Assembly (NCBI GenBank): GCA_020632495.1
Contig: JACKFL010000006.1
Span: 372,001-436,000, forward strand
Direction: 5' to 3'
Source of the DNA: Candidatus Omnitrophota bacterium
Lineage (GTDB): Bacteria; Omnitrophota; Gorgyraeia; Zapsychrales; Zapsychraceae
DNA: 64,000 nucleotides
In this document: in pieces, positions 19,701 through 27,158 of the stretch
Position numbering within the stretch: the first letter of the stretch is position 1
How the letters are laid out: each line of letters begins with the position of its first letter
The notes under the pieces: generated by a model
What the model was told of the DNA's origin: nothing
What the model saw: the letters and a program-made list of their open reading frames with translations, nothing else
Databases searched by the model: none
Made by a program: the position numbers and the translations under genes

Positions 19701-22427
19701 TTCGTGGCCCTGGGCCGCGGCGCGGATTTAATATACGACGCCATGGTGGCCCTCACTTATTTGGACGCGCGCTACGCCGACCGCCGCGGTGATCTCACCA
19801 TTATCGACTTCTCCAGTGAGAACGTCACGGAGCTGGGCACCGACGAGAATATCGACGCCTACGGCGAGATGTTCCTGCGGCAGATTTCCCGTCAGCTCAA
19901 TCTGTCGAACTTCGAAAATCTTGTTTTTATCAATGAAGTCGCCAGCGAAAGCAACACCACGCGCGCCCTTTTGGACAGATTTCTGGACACGCCTTTCGAA
20001 TACACCGCCGGGGTTGTTTACGACAATATCGAAACCCGCAGCGGGACCCGGTGGGACGGCAGCAACGATACGTCGGCCTTCGACTGGCTGGACTCAGACT
20101 ATCGCAGCGGACGGACCTATCAAATTCAGTCGTTCCCGCTCTTCGGTATGGGACACCAGTACGGTGTCACGCCGTTCCAACGGTTCCTCAATCAGGAAGC
20201 CGTGTACAGCGAAGTGTACCGGCAATCCGCCGGATTGACGACAGTCGGTTCTTCAGCCGACCGCGCAGTCCTCGCGGTCACCGACGCGGAGTTTGACGGG
20301 TTGCAAAGCACGCTGGAAATCTTGCAAACCATTGCAGGGCAGCTCGACGCCTTTGTGACCAACCGGGGTTTACGCGAGTACCGGCAGGAATTAGAACGTT
20401 GGAACCGTGATGCGGTCGCCGCGCTGGCGGAAGTGGAAAGGACCGGCACGACGCCCGCGAACCTAGAGGAACTGGCGCGCCGAATGATGGCGTTGAATGA
20501 AAGGACACCCAAGGCGGCGGCGGATGCCTTGAAAACGTACAGTACCGGGGAATCATCATTCCTTCAGATATTCTCGGAGCGAACGTTTACGTTCTTTAGT
20601 GAGGGAGGGGATGCGTTACAGGAGAGGAACAGTGAATACGCCGTCTATGACTATATCGACAAACTGAATAAGGCATTGTCTTCAGCTATTTTTGCCGGTG
20701 ACATGTTTATCGAAGACCTGGCTGGCGATCCACTGGAGAATTTGCGAATGGCGCAGTCTTTTGCGGAGCGTGGAGTCCGTGATTTGGACAACTATTTTAA
20801 TCTGTTACGTGATACCCTCGATCCGTCCGGCATCGCCGTGGCCGATTTTAGAATGGGATTGGAAAAAGATGCCTTTCCACAAGCGGCTTATGGTGAATTC
20901 CTGCTGCCCTACGCACAAGTCTTATCGGCGCGGCGGCAGGGGCGGTTGGACAATGCCATTTTAATCGGTAACGACCTGCGGCAAACAGCCAATTTCCTCG
21001 GCGCGGATGCGGACCTTGTCCGCGAGGCGTTCATCGCCAGTATCGATCAGGAATCCGCTCTCAAACGTTTGTCAATCGGCTTGGATATCGAACCGTCGGT
21101 AGTCTTGACACGCCTGATCGAATCCGGTTTGGCGCGTCGTAATGAGCAGCGCGGCGAGTTGGGCTTTGATTTGACAACGGATTTCTTTACCTCCGACGAA
21201 AACACCGCATTGATCATAGCAGGTCAGGACCGTTTCGCCGAGCTGTCCCGGGCTATTTTAGAAGAGCTGCGCGAGGGCCGGTTTGCCACCGAGTTGGCCG
21301 CACGCGGCATCGATCTCGGCGCCGCTCCGATCGCGACACGCCTTGCCGAACAGGCCTCAACGGAGGAAGGCTTGCCGACCGTGCTCGAGCTCGTCCGGTT
21401 GACCGGTCAGCGGCAGGAACGGCGCGCCGATGCTGTTCCGTTGGTGACGGAATCGGCTCCGGTAAGACCGCAACTGGCCCCGGACCTGTTGGCCGCCTAC
21501 GATTCCTACGTCGATTTGTTGGGCAATGTCTTGGCCGAACTGCAAAACCGCCGGGCCGGGGACCAGGTCTGGTTTATCTTCGACCACCAATACTGGGACA
21601 ACCTGCCGGCCAACAGCATGGCCCGCGACCAGCGCAACGGCGATTTTCTGATACATCTGCACACCAGCGAGGGAGATCTGACCCGCGGCTTCATGTTCCG
21701 GATTAATCCCGACGCCGACGAAGGTGAGCCGATCTTCGACAAATTCTGGATTGAGGACACCAGCAGCCAGGGTTTTGTCGACGGGCAGCGTTTTGTGGAT
21801 GCCGGATACATCACAGCCGATTTTGCCCGGCAATTGCTGGAAGACGCGACCGCGGTGATGCGCCAGGACGACGGATTTCCGATCATGGACCGTTACGCGC
21901 AAATGCGCAAAGATTTCTATCCGCTGATGCAGGACGTCATCAACAACCGGCCCGAAAAGGCCCTGTTTGTTGTCGGCGCCGTGCAGGACGCGCGGGGGCA
22001 GGATGTCCTGATCAACATCTTCCGCAAGCGTGACGTGGCCAAGGCCGATGCCGACGGAACGCTGCCGCGCAGTTTCTCCGCCGCGTCCAATGCGAGCTAT
22101 CCGGTCGCCTACAGGGTGACGGCCGACCAGGCGGTGTTGGGCGCCAACCCGGTCGGGGGTATCGATCTGACCCCCAACAATCTAAATATCGATGTACGCC
22201 GGGATCCGAACGGCGTTCCGGTGCCGTTAACCCCGCAACAGATCCAGGATGTCAATATTAACGGTCTATACCCGGTGATCATCAACACGGTCCCCGTTAC
22301 CAGTGTTCCGTTGTTGCTGGGTATCGCTGACAGGCCGGATGCATCAACCGATTTGAGCCAGGCAACGCCCGCCGTTTTGGCCGATACCGTTCCCGCCGTC
22401 CCGGACCTGCTGAGCCTGCTGCGTTAA
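16776..22427 (+). CDS. Very large exported multidomain protein with GNAT, methyltransferase-like and D-x-A-V-L-delimited modules
   Basis: 1883 residues. An N-terminal signal peptide (hydrophobic about residues 15-30, likely cut near AVAGES) is followed by: a helical region (about 80-370) with FNKVWIIPEEAVVYEQGNA; a GNAT acetyltransferase-like domain (about 455-565; IVDYIEVAPEYRSAGYGKIL); a Rossmann methyltransferase-like domain (about 713-850; AILGFGEGATELIAVQ, VRILQPGGLAFID); a third Rossmann-like region (about 970-1150); a long helical region; and a C-terminal module (about 1794-1850; GGIDL, NGVPVPL, PVIIN, VPLLLGI). Five D-x-A-V-L-[SAG] motifs sit at residues 372, 399, 647, 1162 and 1784, between modules. 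I recall similar proteins from Omnitrophota, but no function is known to me. DNA around 20580-20880 is visibly less GC-rich than its surroundings. The gene has its own promoter upstream and a separate promoter follows it. Confidence 0.75.
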   Translation: MLTFLHKLRRYAPVRVLTGLVLVSFIGVGVTPTPAVAGESIFAPMPRPGTMVSTTERFVPTLLKGIMINPTEPFQLDFIVDTGHRSRRDEGLEEEKIRLIKYFMAALTVPEDDLWVNLSPFEQQRIIPEKFGYTDMGRDLLAQDYLLKQLTATLMYPEKELGHNFWDRIYKQAQARFGTTDIPVNTFNKVWIIPEEAVVYEQGNAAYIVNTRLKVMLEEDYIALDKNLAQRTQAVPAEKDESEVNSLASEVIREVILPAIEDEVNYGKNFATLRQIYHSLILAAWYKESIKTSLINQLYSDQNKVNGIDIDDKEVKDRIYRQYIEAFQEGVYSYIREEFDPVTQEVIPRKYFSGGVRFRMSIREGVISRTSDAAVLSAPVGDTEVVQVGLLNTDRRRRDQAVLATRTQDLRADQVRPEEFEAVVDEYLGQLSRSGETSSFDRGQWLRGRGPSGTVNSLLVLRTRDGNRIVGLASHRIGQIPSVDADLVGQRSYIVDYIEVAPEYRSAGYGKILLSEVIRTSLSDSAWDANAETANPGELVLNPADAEAERYFSRQGFREIPRDTTDDFVYDSPSLLQAQRFFRLSGQAARTLYRDGQALKSQPEDAERWARISPLYEAQGAQAAPGEQLGLFPSGIDEAALGEGGVDRAVLSRPNWERFVPRGINNNPPWRNNPAYQDFSTSMGSNANALARLRVFAELREEQGLEVPDSFRRGAILGFGEGATELIAVQNAYNVQEVHGVEWVGDRVQTAAEALAQSSVFPNQYALHHANMADLKNQFGPATFDFVYAGLISDDNRSAPVSIAREIVRILQPGGLAFIDEGNPEFIAYLERFGEVTRWRPGGGYLAFRKSGTLRDELQTVNGLNSEQRGLVGELTTLGVMSRDLGSALGTTPAVAELLAQSDLFNDNPLVRYSAGYRPTDAIGMFGYSELPGWLGGMRLQANNEFYFRALQQHTPQIVAYARSLLDNPEYAGKKFVALGRGADLIYDAMVALTYLDARYADRRGDLTIIDFSSENVTELGTDENIDAYGEMFLRQISRQLNLSNFENLVFINEVASESNTTRALLDRFLDTPFEYTAGVVYDNIETRSGTRWDGSNDTSAFDWLDSDYRSGRTYQIQSFPLFGMGHQYGVTPFQRFLNQEAVYSEVYRQSAGLTTVGSSADRAVLAVTDAEFDGLQSTLEILQTIAGQLDAFVTNRGLREYRQELERWNRDAVAALAEVERTGTTPANLEELARRMMALNERTPKAAADALKTYSTGESSFLQIFSERTFTFFSEGGDALQERNSEYAVYDYIDKLNKALSSAIFAGDMFIEDLAGDPLENLRMAQSFAERGVRDLDNYFNLLRDTLDPSGIAVADFRMGLEKDAFPQAAYGEFLLPYAQVLSARRQGRLDNAILIGNDLRQTANFLGADADLVREAFIASIDQESALKRLSIGLDIEPSVVLTRLIESGLARRNEQRGELGFDLTTDFFTSDENTALIIAGQDRFAELSRAILEELREGRFATELAARGIDLGAAPIATRLAEQASTEEGLPTVLELVRLTGQRQERRADAVPLVTESAPVRPQLAPDLLAAYDSYVDLLGNVLAELQNRRAGDQVWFIFDHQYWDNLPANSMARDQRNGDFLIHLHTSEGDLTRGFMFRINPDADEGEPIFDKFWIEDTSSQGFVDGQRFVDAGYITADFARQLLEDATAVMRQDDGFPIMDRYAQMRKDFYPLMQDVINNRPEKALFVVGAVQDARGQDVLINIFRKRDVAKADADGTLPRSFSAASNASYPVAYRVTADQAVLGANPVGGIDLTPNNLNIDVRRDPNGVPVPLTPQQIQDVNINGLYPVIINTVPVTSVPLLLGIADRPDASTDLSQATPAVLADTVPAVPDLLSLLR

Positions 22428-22446
22428 GGTTTCGCACAACTAGGAG

Positions 22447-22475
22447 TTGAAAATCCCCTCCGCATGTAATACAAT
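22447..22475 (+). promoter_or_regulatory. Promoter of the moxR-bat operon
   Basis: TTGAAA at 22447-22452 and TACAAT at 22470-22475 with a 17-base spacer, in the gap before moxR. The start codon at 22526 has GGGAGG at 22514-22519, six bases away. The next comparable promoter lies beyond batE, so this one may serve the whole run. Confidence 0.6.
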
Positions 22476-22525
22476 CAACTACCGCAGACATCCCAATCCG
22501 TAATGTCAGTTAAGGGAGGTTCCTT

Positions 22526-23521
22526 ATGACAAGCAGTGAAATCACGGTGATCAATGAGAAAGTGCAAAAGGAGAGCGCTTTTATTGAAGGCATCTTCCTG
22601 GAGGCGCAAAAGGTCATCGTCGGTCAGCGGTACTTGCTCGAACGGCTAATGGTCGGCCTGCTGGCCAACGGTCACATTTTGCTGGAAGGGGTGCCGGGGC
22701 TGGCCAAGACCACCGCCGTCAAGACGCTGTCGGCAACCATCAAGACCAAATTCCAGCGGCTGCAGTTTACCCCCGACATGCTCCCCGCCGATTTGACCGG
22801 GACGCTGATCTACGATCAGAAGAGCGGCGACTTCAAGACCAAGAAGGGCCCCATCTTCGCCAATATTATCCTGGCGGACGAAATTAACCGGGCTCCGGCC
22901 AAGGTGCAAAGCGCGCTGCTGGAGGCCATGCAGGAACGGCAGGTGACGATCGGTTCAGACACCCTTGTATTGGACGACCCGTTTCTCGTTTTGGCAACGC
23001 AGAATCCGATCGAGCAGGAAGGGACCTATCCGTTGCCCGAAGCCCAGGTCGACCGGTTTATGCTCAAGATCAAGATCGATTATCCCAATAAGGAAGAAGA
23101 GCACGAAATTCTCAAGCGCATGTCGCATACCAAGACCGACATCCGTGTCCAGCCGGTGATCACACCGGAAGACCTGCTGCGGGCGCGCAGCGTGGTCGAC
23201 GAGATTTATATGGACGAGAAGATCGAGAAATATATCGTCGAGATTGTCGATTCTACGCGTAATCCCGACAAGTACAATCTGTCGGACATCAAGAGCCTCT
23301 TGCAGTACGGCGCCTCGCCGCGGGCCACGATCAATCTGGCCATAGCCGCCAAGGCGCATGCCTTCCTGCAGGGCAGGGGCTACGTGACGCCGCAGGATGT
23401 CAAGACCATCGGCATGGACGTGTTGCGCCACCGGATCCTGATCAGTTATGAGGCCGAGGCTGAAGAAAAAACGTCCGAAGATATCATTCAACGCATTTTT
23501 GACGAAATCGAAGTTCCTTAA
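22526..23521 (+). CDS. moxR: MoxR-family AAA+ ATPase
   Basis: 331 residues, the usual MoxR length. Walker A is GVPGLAKT (residues 55-62) and Walker B is ILADEINR (115-122). Sensor-region text ATQNPIEQEGTYPLPEAQ.DRF is strongly characteristic, and the lid domain follows. MoxR ATPases act as chaperone-like factors that remodel or load metal into partner proteins containing von Willebrand factor A (VWA) domains. Here the partners are encoded directly downstream (a DUF58 protein and two VWA proteins), the standard MoxR/VWA arrangement. It is the first gene after a good promoter. Confidence 0.92.
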   Translation: MTSSEITVINEKVQKESAFIEGIFLEAQKVIVGQRYLLERLMVGLLANGHILLEGVPGLAKTTAVKTLSATIKTKFQRLQFTPDMLPADLTGTLIYDQKSGDFKTKKGPIFANIILADEINRAPAKVQSALLEAMQERQVTIGSDTLVLDDPFLVLATQNPIEQEGTYPLPEAQVDRFMLKIKIDYPNKEEEHEILKRMSHTKTDIRVQPVITPEDLLRARSVVDEIYMDEKIEKYIVEIVDSTRNPDKYNLSDIKSLLQYGASPRATINLAIAAKAHAFLQGRGYVTPQDVKTIGMDVLRHRILISYEAEAEEKTSEDIIQRIFDEIEVP

Positions 23522-23652
23522 CACAGAGCAACGGGGCCAGAGACACAAACTGCGGGAAACCACCATCGCAGGCTCGCCATCCATCCTCGGGTGCTCTTTC
23601 CCTCCGGTCATGTCTCTCCGTTGCCAGCGAGTGAACTCGTAACGGTAGGCGT

Positions 23653-24567
23653 ATGATACCCAAAGAACTATTCCGCAAAGTACGGCAGATCGAAATCACG
23701 ACCTCCCGGCTGGTCACCGATGCCTTTGCCGGCCAGTACCACAGTGTCTTCAAAGGCCAGGGGATCGAGTTTGATGAGGTGCGTGAGTATCAGATCGGCG
23801 ACGATATCCGCAGCATAGACTGGAACGTGACCGCGCGGACCGGCAAACCGTATATCAAGAAGTTCATCGAAGAACGCGAACTGACGGTGATGATAATGGT
23901 CGATCTGTCTGCATCGGCAAAGTTCTCGTCGAGTGATGAGCTCAAAAGTCAGCTGGCCGCGGAGATGTCGGCGCTGCTGGCCCTCTCGGCGATCCGCAAT
24001 AACGACAAGGTCGGTTTGATCATTTTCACGGATGAAATCGAACTGTTCATTCCACCGCGTAAAGGGCGCGGACACGTCCTGCGGCTGATCCGTGAAGTCC
24101 TGTACTTCCGGCCGCAACGGACCTCCACCAATATCCGGCAGGCCCTGGAATTCATGAGCCGCGTGACGACCCGCAAGGCCATTACCTTTCTGATATCCGA
24201 TTTCCTGGGGCACAACTTAGAGGTGCCGCAGGGGGAGGTGGAGGACAGTTTTCGCAAAACACTCTCGATCGCGCATCAACGTCATGATCTGATCGCGGTC
24301 ACGCTCAATGATCCGCATGAACAGACGCTGCCCGACTGCGGTCTGGTGCTTTTGGAGGACGCCGAGACGGGCAGACTGGTATGCGTTGATGCCGGCAGCG
24401 CGGGCGTCCGCCGTCGCTATGCGGAAGCCAACCGCGCCCGCATCGAAAAGCGGGAACAACTTTTCCGGTCATTGGGCATCGACTTTATCAATATCTCGAC
24501 GGCCGGCTCGTATGTGGACGAGGTCGTCCGTTTTTTTCGGAAACGCCTAAAAAAGATTCGTCGATAA
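23653..24567 (+). CDS. DUF58 domain protein of the MoxR operon
   Basis: 304 residues with the DUF58 signature GIEFDEVREYQIGDDIRSIDWNV at residues 36-58 and a VWA-like strand MIMVDLSASAKF with an altered MIDAS motif. It is soluble and lacks membrane segments. DUF58 proteins accompany MoxR in aerotolerance-type operons and probably serve as its substrate or adaptor. A 131-base non-coding gap separates it from moxR, unusually long for this operon. The next gene starts two bases after its stop. Confidence 0.88.
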   Translation: MIPKELFRKVRQIEITTSRLVTDAFAGQYHSVFKGQGIEFDEVREYQIGDDIRSIDWNVTARTGKPYIKKFIEERELTVMIMVDLSASAKFSSSDELKSQLAAEMSALLALSAIRNNDKVGLIIFTDEIELFIPPRKGRGHVLRLIREVLYFRPQRTSTNIRQALEFMSRVTTRKAITFLISDFLGHNLEVPQGEVEDSFRKTLSIAHQRHDLIAVTLNDPHEQTLPDCGLVLLEDAETGRLVCVDAGSAGVRRRYAEANRARIEKREQLFRSLGIDFINISTAGSYVDEVVRFFRKRLKKIRR

Positions 24568-24568
24568 T

Positions 24569-25168
24569 ATGAAAGCCAGATTCCTCATTTTACTTATACA
24601 GCCCGTCACCGGCAGCCTGTTACCGCCGGCTGCGTTGGGTGCGGATAATCAAACAGGGCTGCGCGATATTCGCGGGCCGGTGGCCTATCCGCTTGATCCG
24701 GTGCTGGTCGCTCTGTTGTTGTTGATTGTTTTGGCGGGGATCGCGGTCCTGTTGCGGTGGTGGGTGCGGATGTACCGCCGCCGTCGTGCCTATGTCCCGC
24801 CGGTGCCGCCGCGGCCGCCGTGGGATATCGCGCTGGAGCTGCTGGAGAAACTCAAGGCAAAGAAATATCTCGAGTACAACAAATTCGATCTGTATTACTC
24901 CGAATTGTCGGATATCCTGCGTCGCTACATGGAAGATTATTTCGGCATCCGCGCTCCGGAAATGACGACCGAGGAGTTTTTGGTATCGATCCGGCGCCAT
25001 GACGCCGTGGCCGAGGAACACAAGGCGCTGCTCACCCGGTTCATGCAGCAAGCGGATGTGGTTAAGTTTGCCAAGGCCGCGCCGACGGCCGAGGAAGCTG
25101 ATCAGAGTTGGGAACTAGCCCGCCGGTTCATCATGCAGTCATACGAGGACGAGGAAGACGCGAAATGA
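24569..25168 (+). CDS. Small membrane protein of the bat operon (DUF4381-like)
   Basis: 199 residues. A likely signal sequence (residues 1-25) is followed by a strong transmembrane helix at about 47-70, an Arg-rich stop-transfer stretch and a Pro-rich linker. The cytoplasmic helical domain contains LKAKKYLEYNKFDLYYSELSDILRRYMEDYFGI. This third-gene position and organisation match the DUF4381-type proteins of MoxR/Bat loci, but I cannot confirm the family from sequence alone. The C-terminal half resembles the cytoplasmic tail of the BatD protein encoded later (LYYSELSDILRRY versus FYDHLFQLFQQYIRH), which suggests they share a partner. The stop overlaps the batA start by four bases. Confidence 0.65.
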   Translation: MKARFLILLIQPVTGSLLPPAALGADNQTGLRDIRGPVAYPLDPVLVALLLLIVLAGIAVLLRWWVRMYRRRRAYVPPVPPRPPWDIALELLEKLKAKKYLEYNKFDLYYSELSDILRRYMEDYFGIRAPEMTTEEFLVSIRRHDAVAEEHKALLTRFMQQADVVKFAKAAPTAEEADQSWELARRFIMQSYEDEEDAK

Positions 25169-26157
25169 TATTCAAGACCCCCTGGATTTTAGCGCTGATT
25201 CCTGTGGTCATCACTTTGGTGCTGTTTCTGCGCAGCCGGCGGCCCAGCCCCGCACTCCGGTTCTCCGCTGAGGCCCTGGTGCGTGATGCCGGGCAATCCC
25301 TGCGGCTGCGTCTATTGTTTATCCCGCCGCTGTTACGCTATGCGGCCCTGGTCTTGTTTATCGTGGCCCTGGCCGGACCGCGCCTGATTAACGAGGAGAC
25401 TATCCGCAAGACTGAGGGGATCGATATCGTCCTGACGGTGGATACGTCGACCAGTATGTCGGCCGAGGACTTTGTCGTCGGTAATCAGCGTATCAACCGG
25501 CTTGAGATCGTCAAGCAGGTGATGGCGGACTTTATCGAACAGCGCAAATCCGACCGGATCGGCCTGGTGGCCTTTGCCGCGCGCGCATGGACGGTGACGC
25601 CGTTGACCACCGATTATGCCTGGCTGAAAACGAATTTGAAACGGATCAATTTCGGGATCATCAAGGACGGGACCGCCATCGGCCCGGCGATTATGGCGTC
25701 CATATCCCGGCTGCAATCCAGCACCGCAAAGAGCAAGGTGGTCATTCTGTTGACCGACGGCGCGGACATCGGGACCAAAATCGATCCGCGCGAGGCCGCC
25801 AAGGTGGCCAAGTCTTTTGACGTAAAGATATACACGATCGGCGCCGGCTCGGACGGTCAGGCCGCCGTGCCCGTGAGTCTGTTCGGCCGGCGCGTGTACG
25901 TCCCGCAGCGGGTCGAGATCGATGAAGAGCTGTTAAAGGACGTGGCCTACACCACTAACGGGAAATACTACCGCGCCACGGATACCGCTCAGTTGCGGAA
26001 GATCTACGAAGAAATCGATCAGTTGGAGAAAACCGAGATCGAGGAAATAGGGTATTTCGAGTACACCGAGCTGTTCGACCGCTTTCTGCTCGGTGCGCTG
26101 GCCCTGTTGTTAGCCGAGGTGCTGGTGACGAACAGCTGGATGATGAGGTTGCCCTGA
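25165..26157 (+). CDS. batA: BatA, membrane VWA-domain protein
   Basis: 330 residues from ATG 25165, which overlaps the previous stop as ATGA. The frame is open upstream to 25108, but that part overlaps the previous gene. Layout: transmembrane segments at about 5-22 and 55-72, a VWA domain with an intact MIDAS (D93-TSTS) and LLTDGADIG, and a C-terminal transmembrane helix. This is the arrangement of BatA of the Bacteroides aerotolerance operon. The VWA domain should be on the periplasmic side, with divalent metal at the MIDAS site mediating protein contacts. It is coupled to batB by a one-base TGATG overlap. Confidence 0.85.
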   Translation: MIFKTPWILALIPVVITLVLFLRSRRPSPALRFSAEALVRDAGQSLRLRLLFIPPLLRYAALVLFIVALAGPRLINEETIRKTEGIDIVLTVDTSTSMSAEDFVVGNQRINRLEIVKQVMADFIEQRKSDRIGLVAFAARAWTVTPLTTDYAWLKTNLKRINFGIIKDGTAIGPAIMASISRLQSSTAKSKVVILLTDGADIGTKIDPREAAKVAKSFDVKIYTIGAGSDGQAAVPVSLFGRRVYVPQRVEIDEELLKDVAYTTNGKYYRATDTAQLRKIYEEIDQLEKTEIEEIGYFEYTELFDRFLLGALALLLAEVLVTNSWMMRLP

Positions 26158-27158
26158 TGCAGTTTGCCCAACCTTTTATGTTTAACGGATTCTGGATCGT
26201 GGCCGGGTTGGTCCTGTTCCTGTGGTGGGCGGCCGGTCATCGCCGCCGGCAGTTGCAGAAGTTTGTCTCCGCCAAACTCCTGCCGGATATTGCCGGGAGC
26301 TTTTCACCGGCGGCGCGGAACCTGAAATATGTTCTGCTGACTCTGACATTCATTTTCGGCATTATCGCCCTGGCACGGCCGCAGTGGGGATTCGAATGGC
26401 AAGAGGTGAAGCGTCAGGGTATCGATGTGATGGTGATCGTGGACGTCTCCAAGAGCATGTTGACCCAGGACGTCCGCCCTAACCGTTTGGAACGCACCAA
26501 ACTGGCGGTGCTCGATTTGTTAAAGAAACTCAAGGGCGACCGGATCGGCCTGGTCGCCTTTGCCGGCGATGCCTTCTTAATGTGCCCGCTGACCAATGAC
26601 TACGCCGGATTCGCATTAAGCCTGGATGACCTGACCATCGACAGTGTTCCGCGGGGCGGGACCAATATCGACCGGGCCATGCAGGTGGCGATGAAGAGTT
26701 TCGATGAGATCGACAGCCAGTACAAAGCGATCATCATCATCACCGACGGGGATAATCATGAAGGTGATCCCGTGGAGCAGGCGCGCCGGGCCAAGAAGAA
26801 CGGGATTCGTGTCTATACGATCGGGATCGGAACGAAGGAAGGCGAATTGATTCAACTCTCGGACGTGCAGGGATCAGCCCGTTTTCTTAAGGATGATGAA
26901 GGTAATTTTGTCAAATCCCGGCTGAACGAACGGCTGCTGCAACAGATCGCGCTGTTGACCGACGGCGTGTATGTGAAATCCAGCGGAGCCGAATTCGGGC
27001 TGGACTACATATACGAGAACGATCTGGCCAAACTGGAAAAGAGAGAAATAGAGAGCAAGATGCAGAAGCGCTTCTATGAGCGTTTTCAATGGCCGCTGTC
27101 TGTGGCGTTGCTCCTGTTTTGTATGGAATCATGCATATTTACACGCCGAAAAAAGTAG
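26157..27158 (+). CDS. batB: BatB, membrane VWA-domain protein
   Basis: 333 residues, paralogous to BatA: two N-terminal transmembrane helices (about 10-27 and 56-73), then a VWA domain with MIDAS D96-VSKS and IIITDGDNHEGDP, and a C-terminal helix ending in basic residues. Compared with BatA it has an extra charged segment after the VWA core. In Bat operons BatA and BatB are thought to form a membrane complex. The start overlaps the BatA stop (TGATG), and the next gene starts inside its 3' end. Confidence 0.85.
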   Translation: MQFAQPFMFNGFWIVAGLVLFLWWAAGHRRRQLQKFVSAKLLPDIAGSFSPAARNLKYVLLTLTFIFGIIALARPQWGFEWQEVKRQGIDVMVIVDVSKSMLTQDVRPNRLERTKLAVLDLLKKLKGDRIGLVAFAGDAFLMCPLTNDYAGFALSLDDLTIDSVPRGGTNIDRAMQVAMKSFDEIDSQYKAIIIITDGDNHEGDPVEQARRAKKNGIRVYTIGIGTKEGELIQLSDVQGSARFLKDDEGNFVKSRLNERLLQQIALLTDGVYVKSSGAEFGLDYIYENDLAKLEKREIESKMQKRFYERFQWPLSVALLLFCMESCIFTRRKK

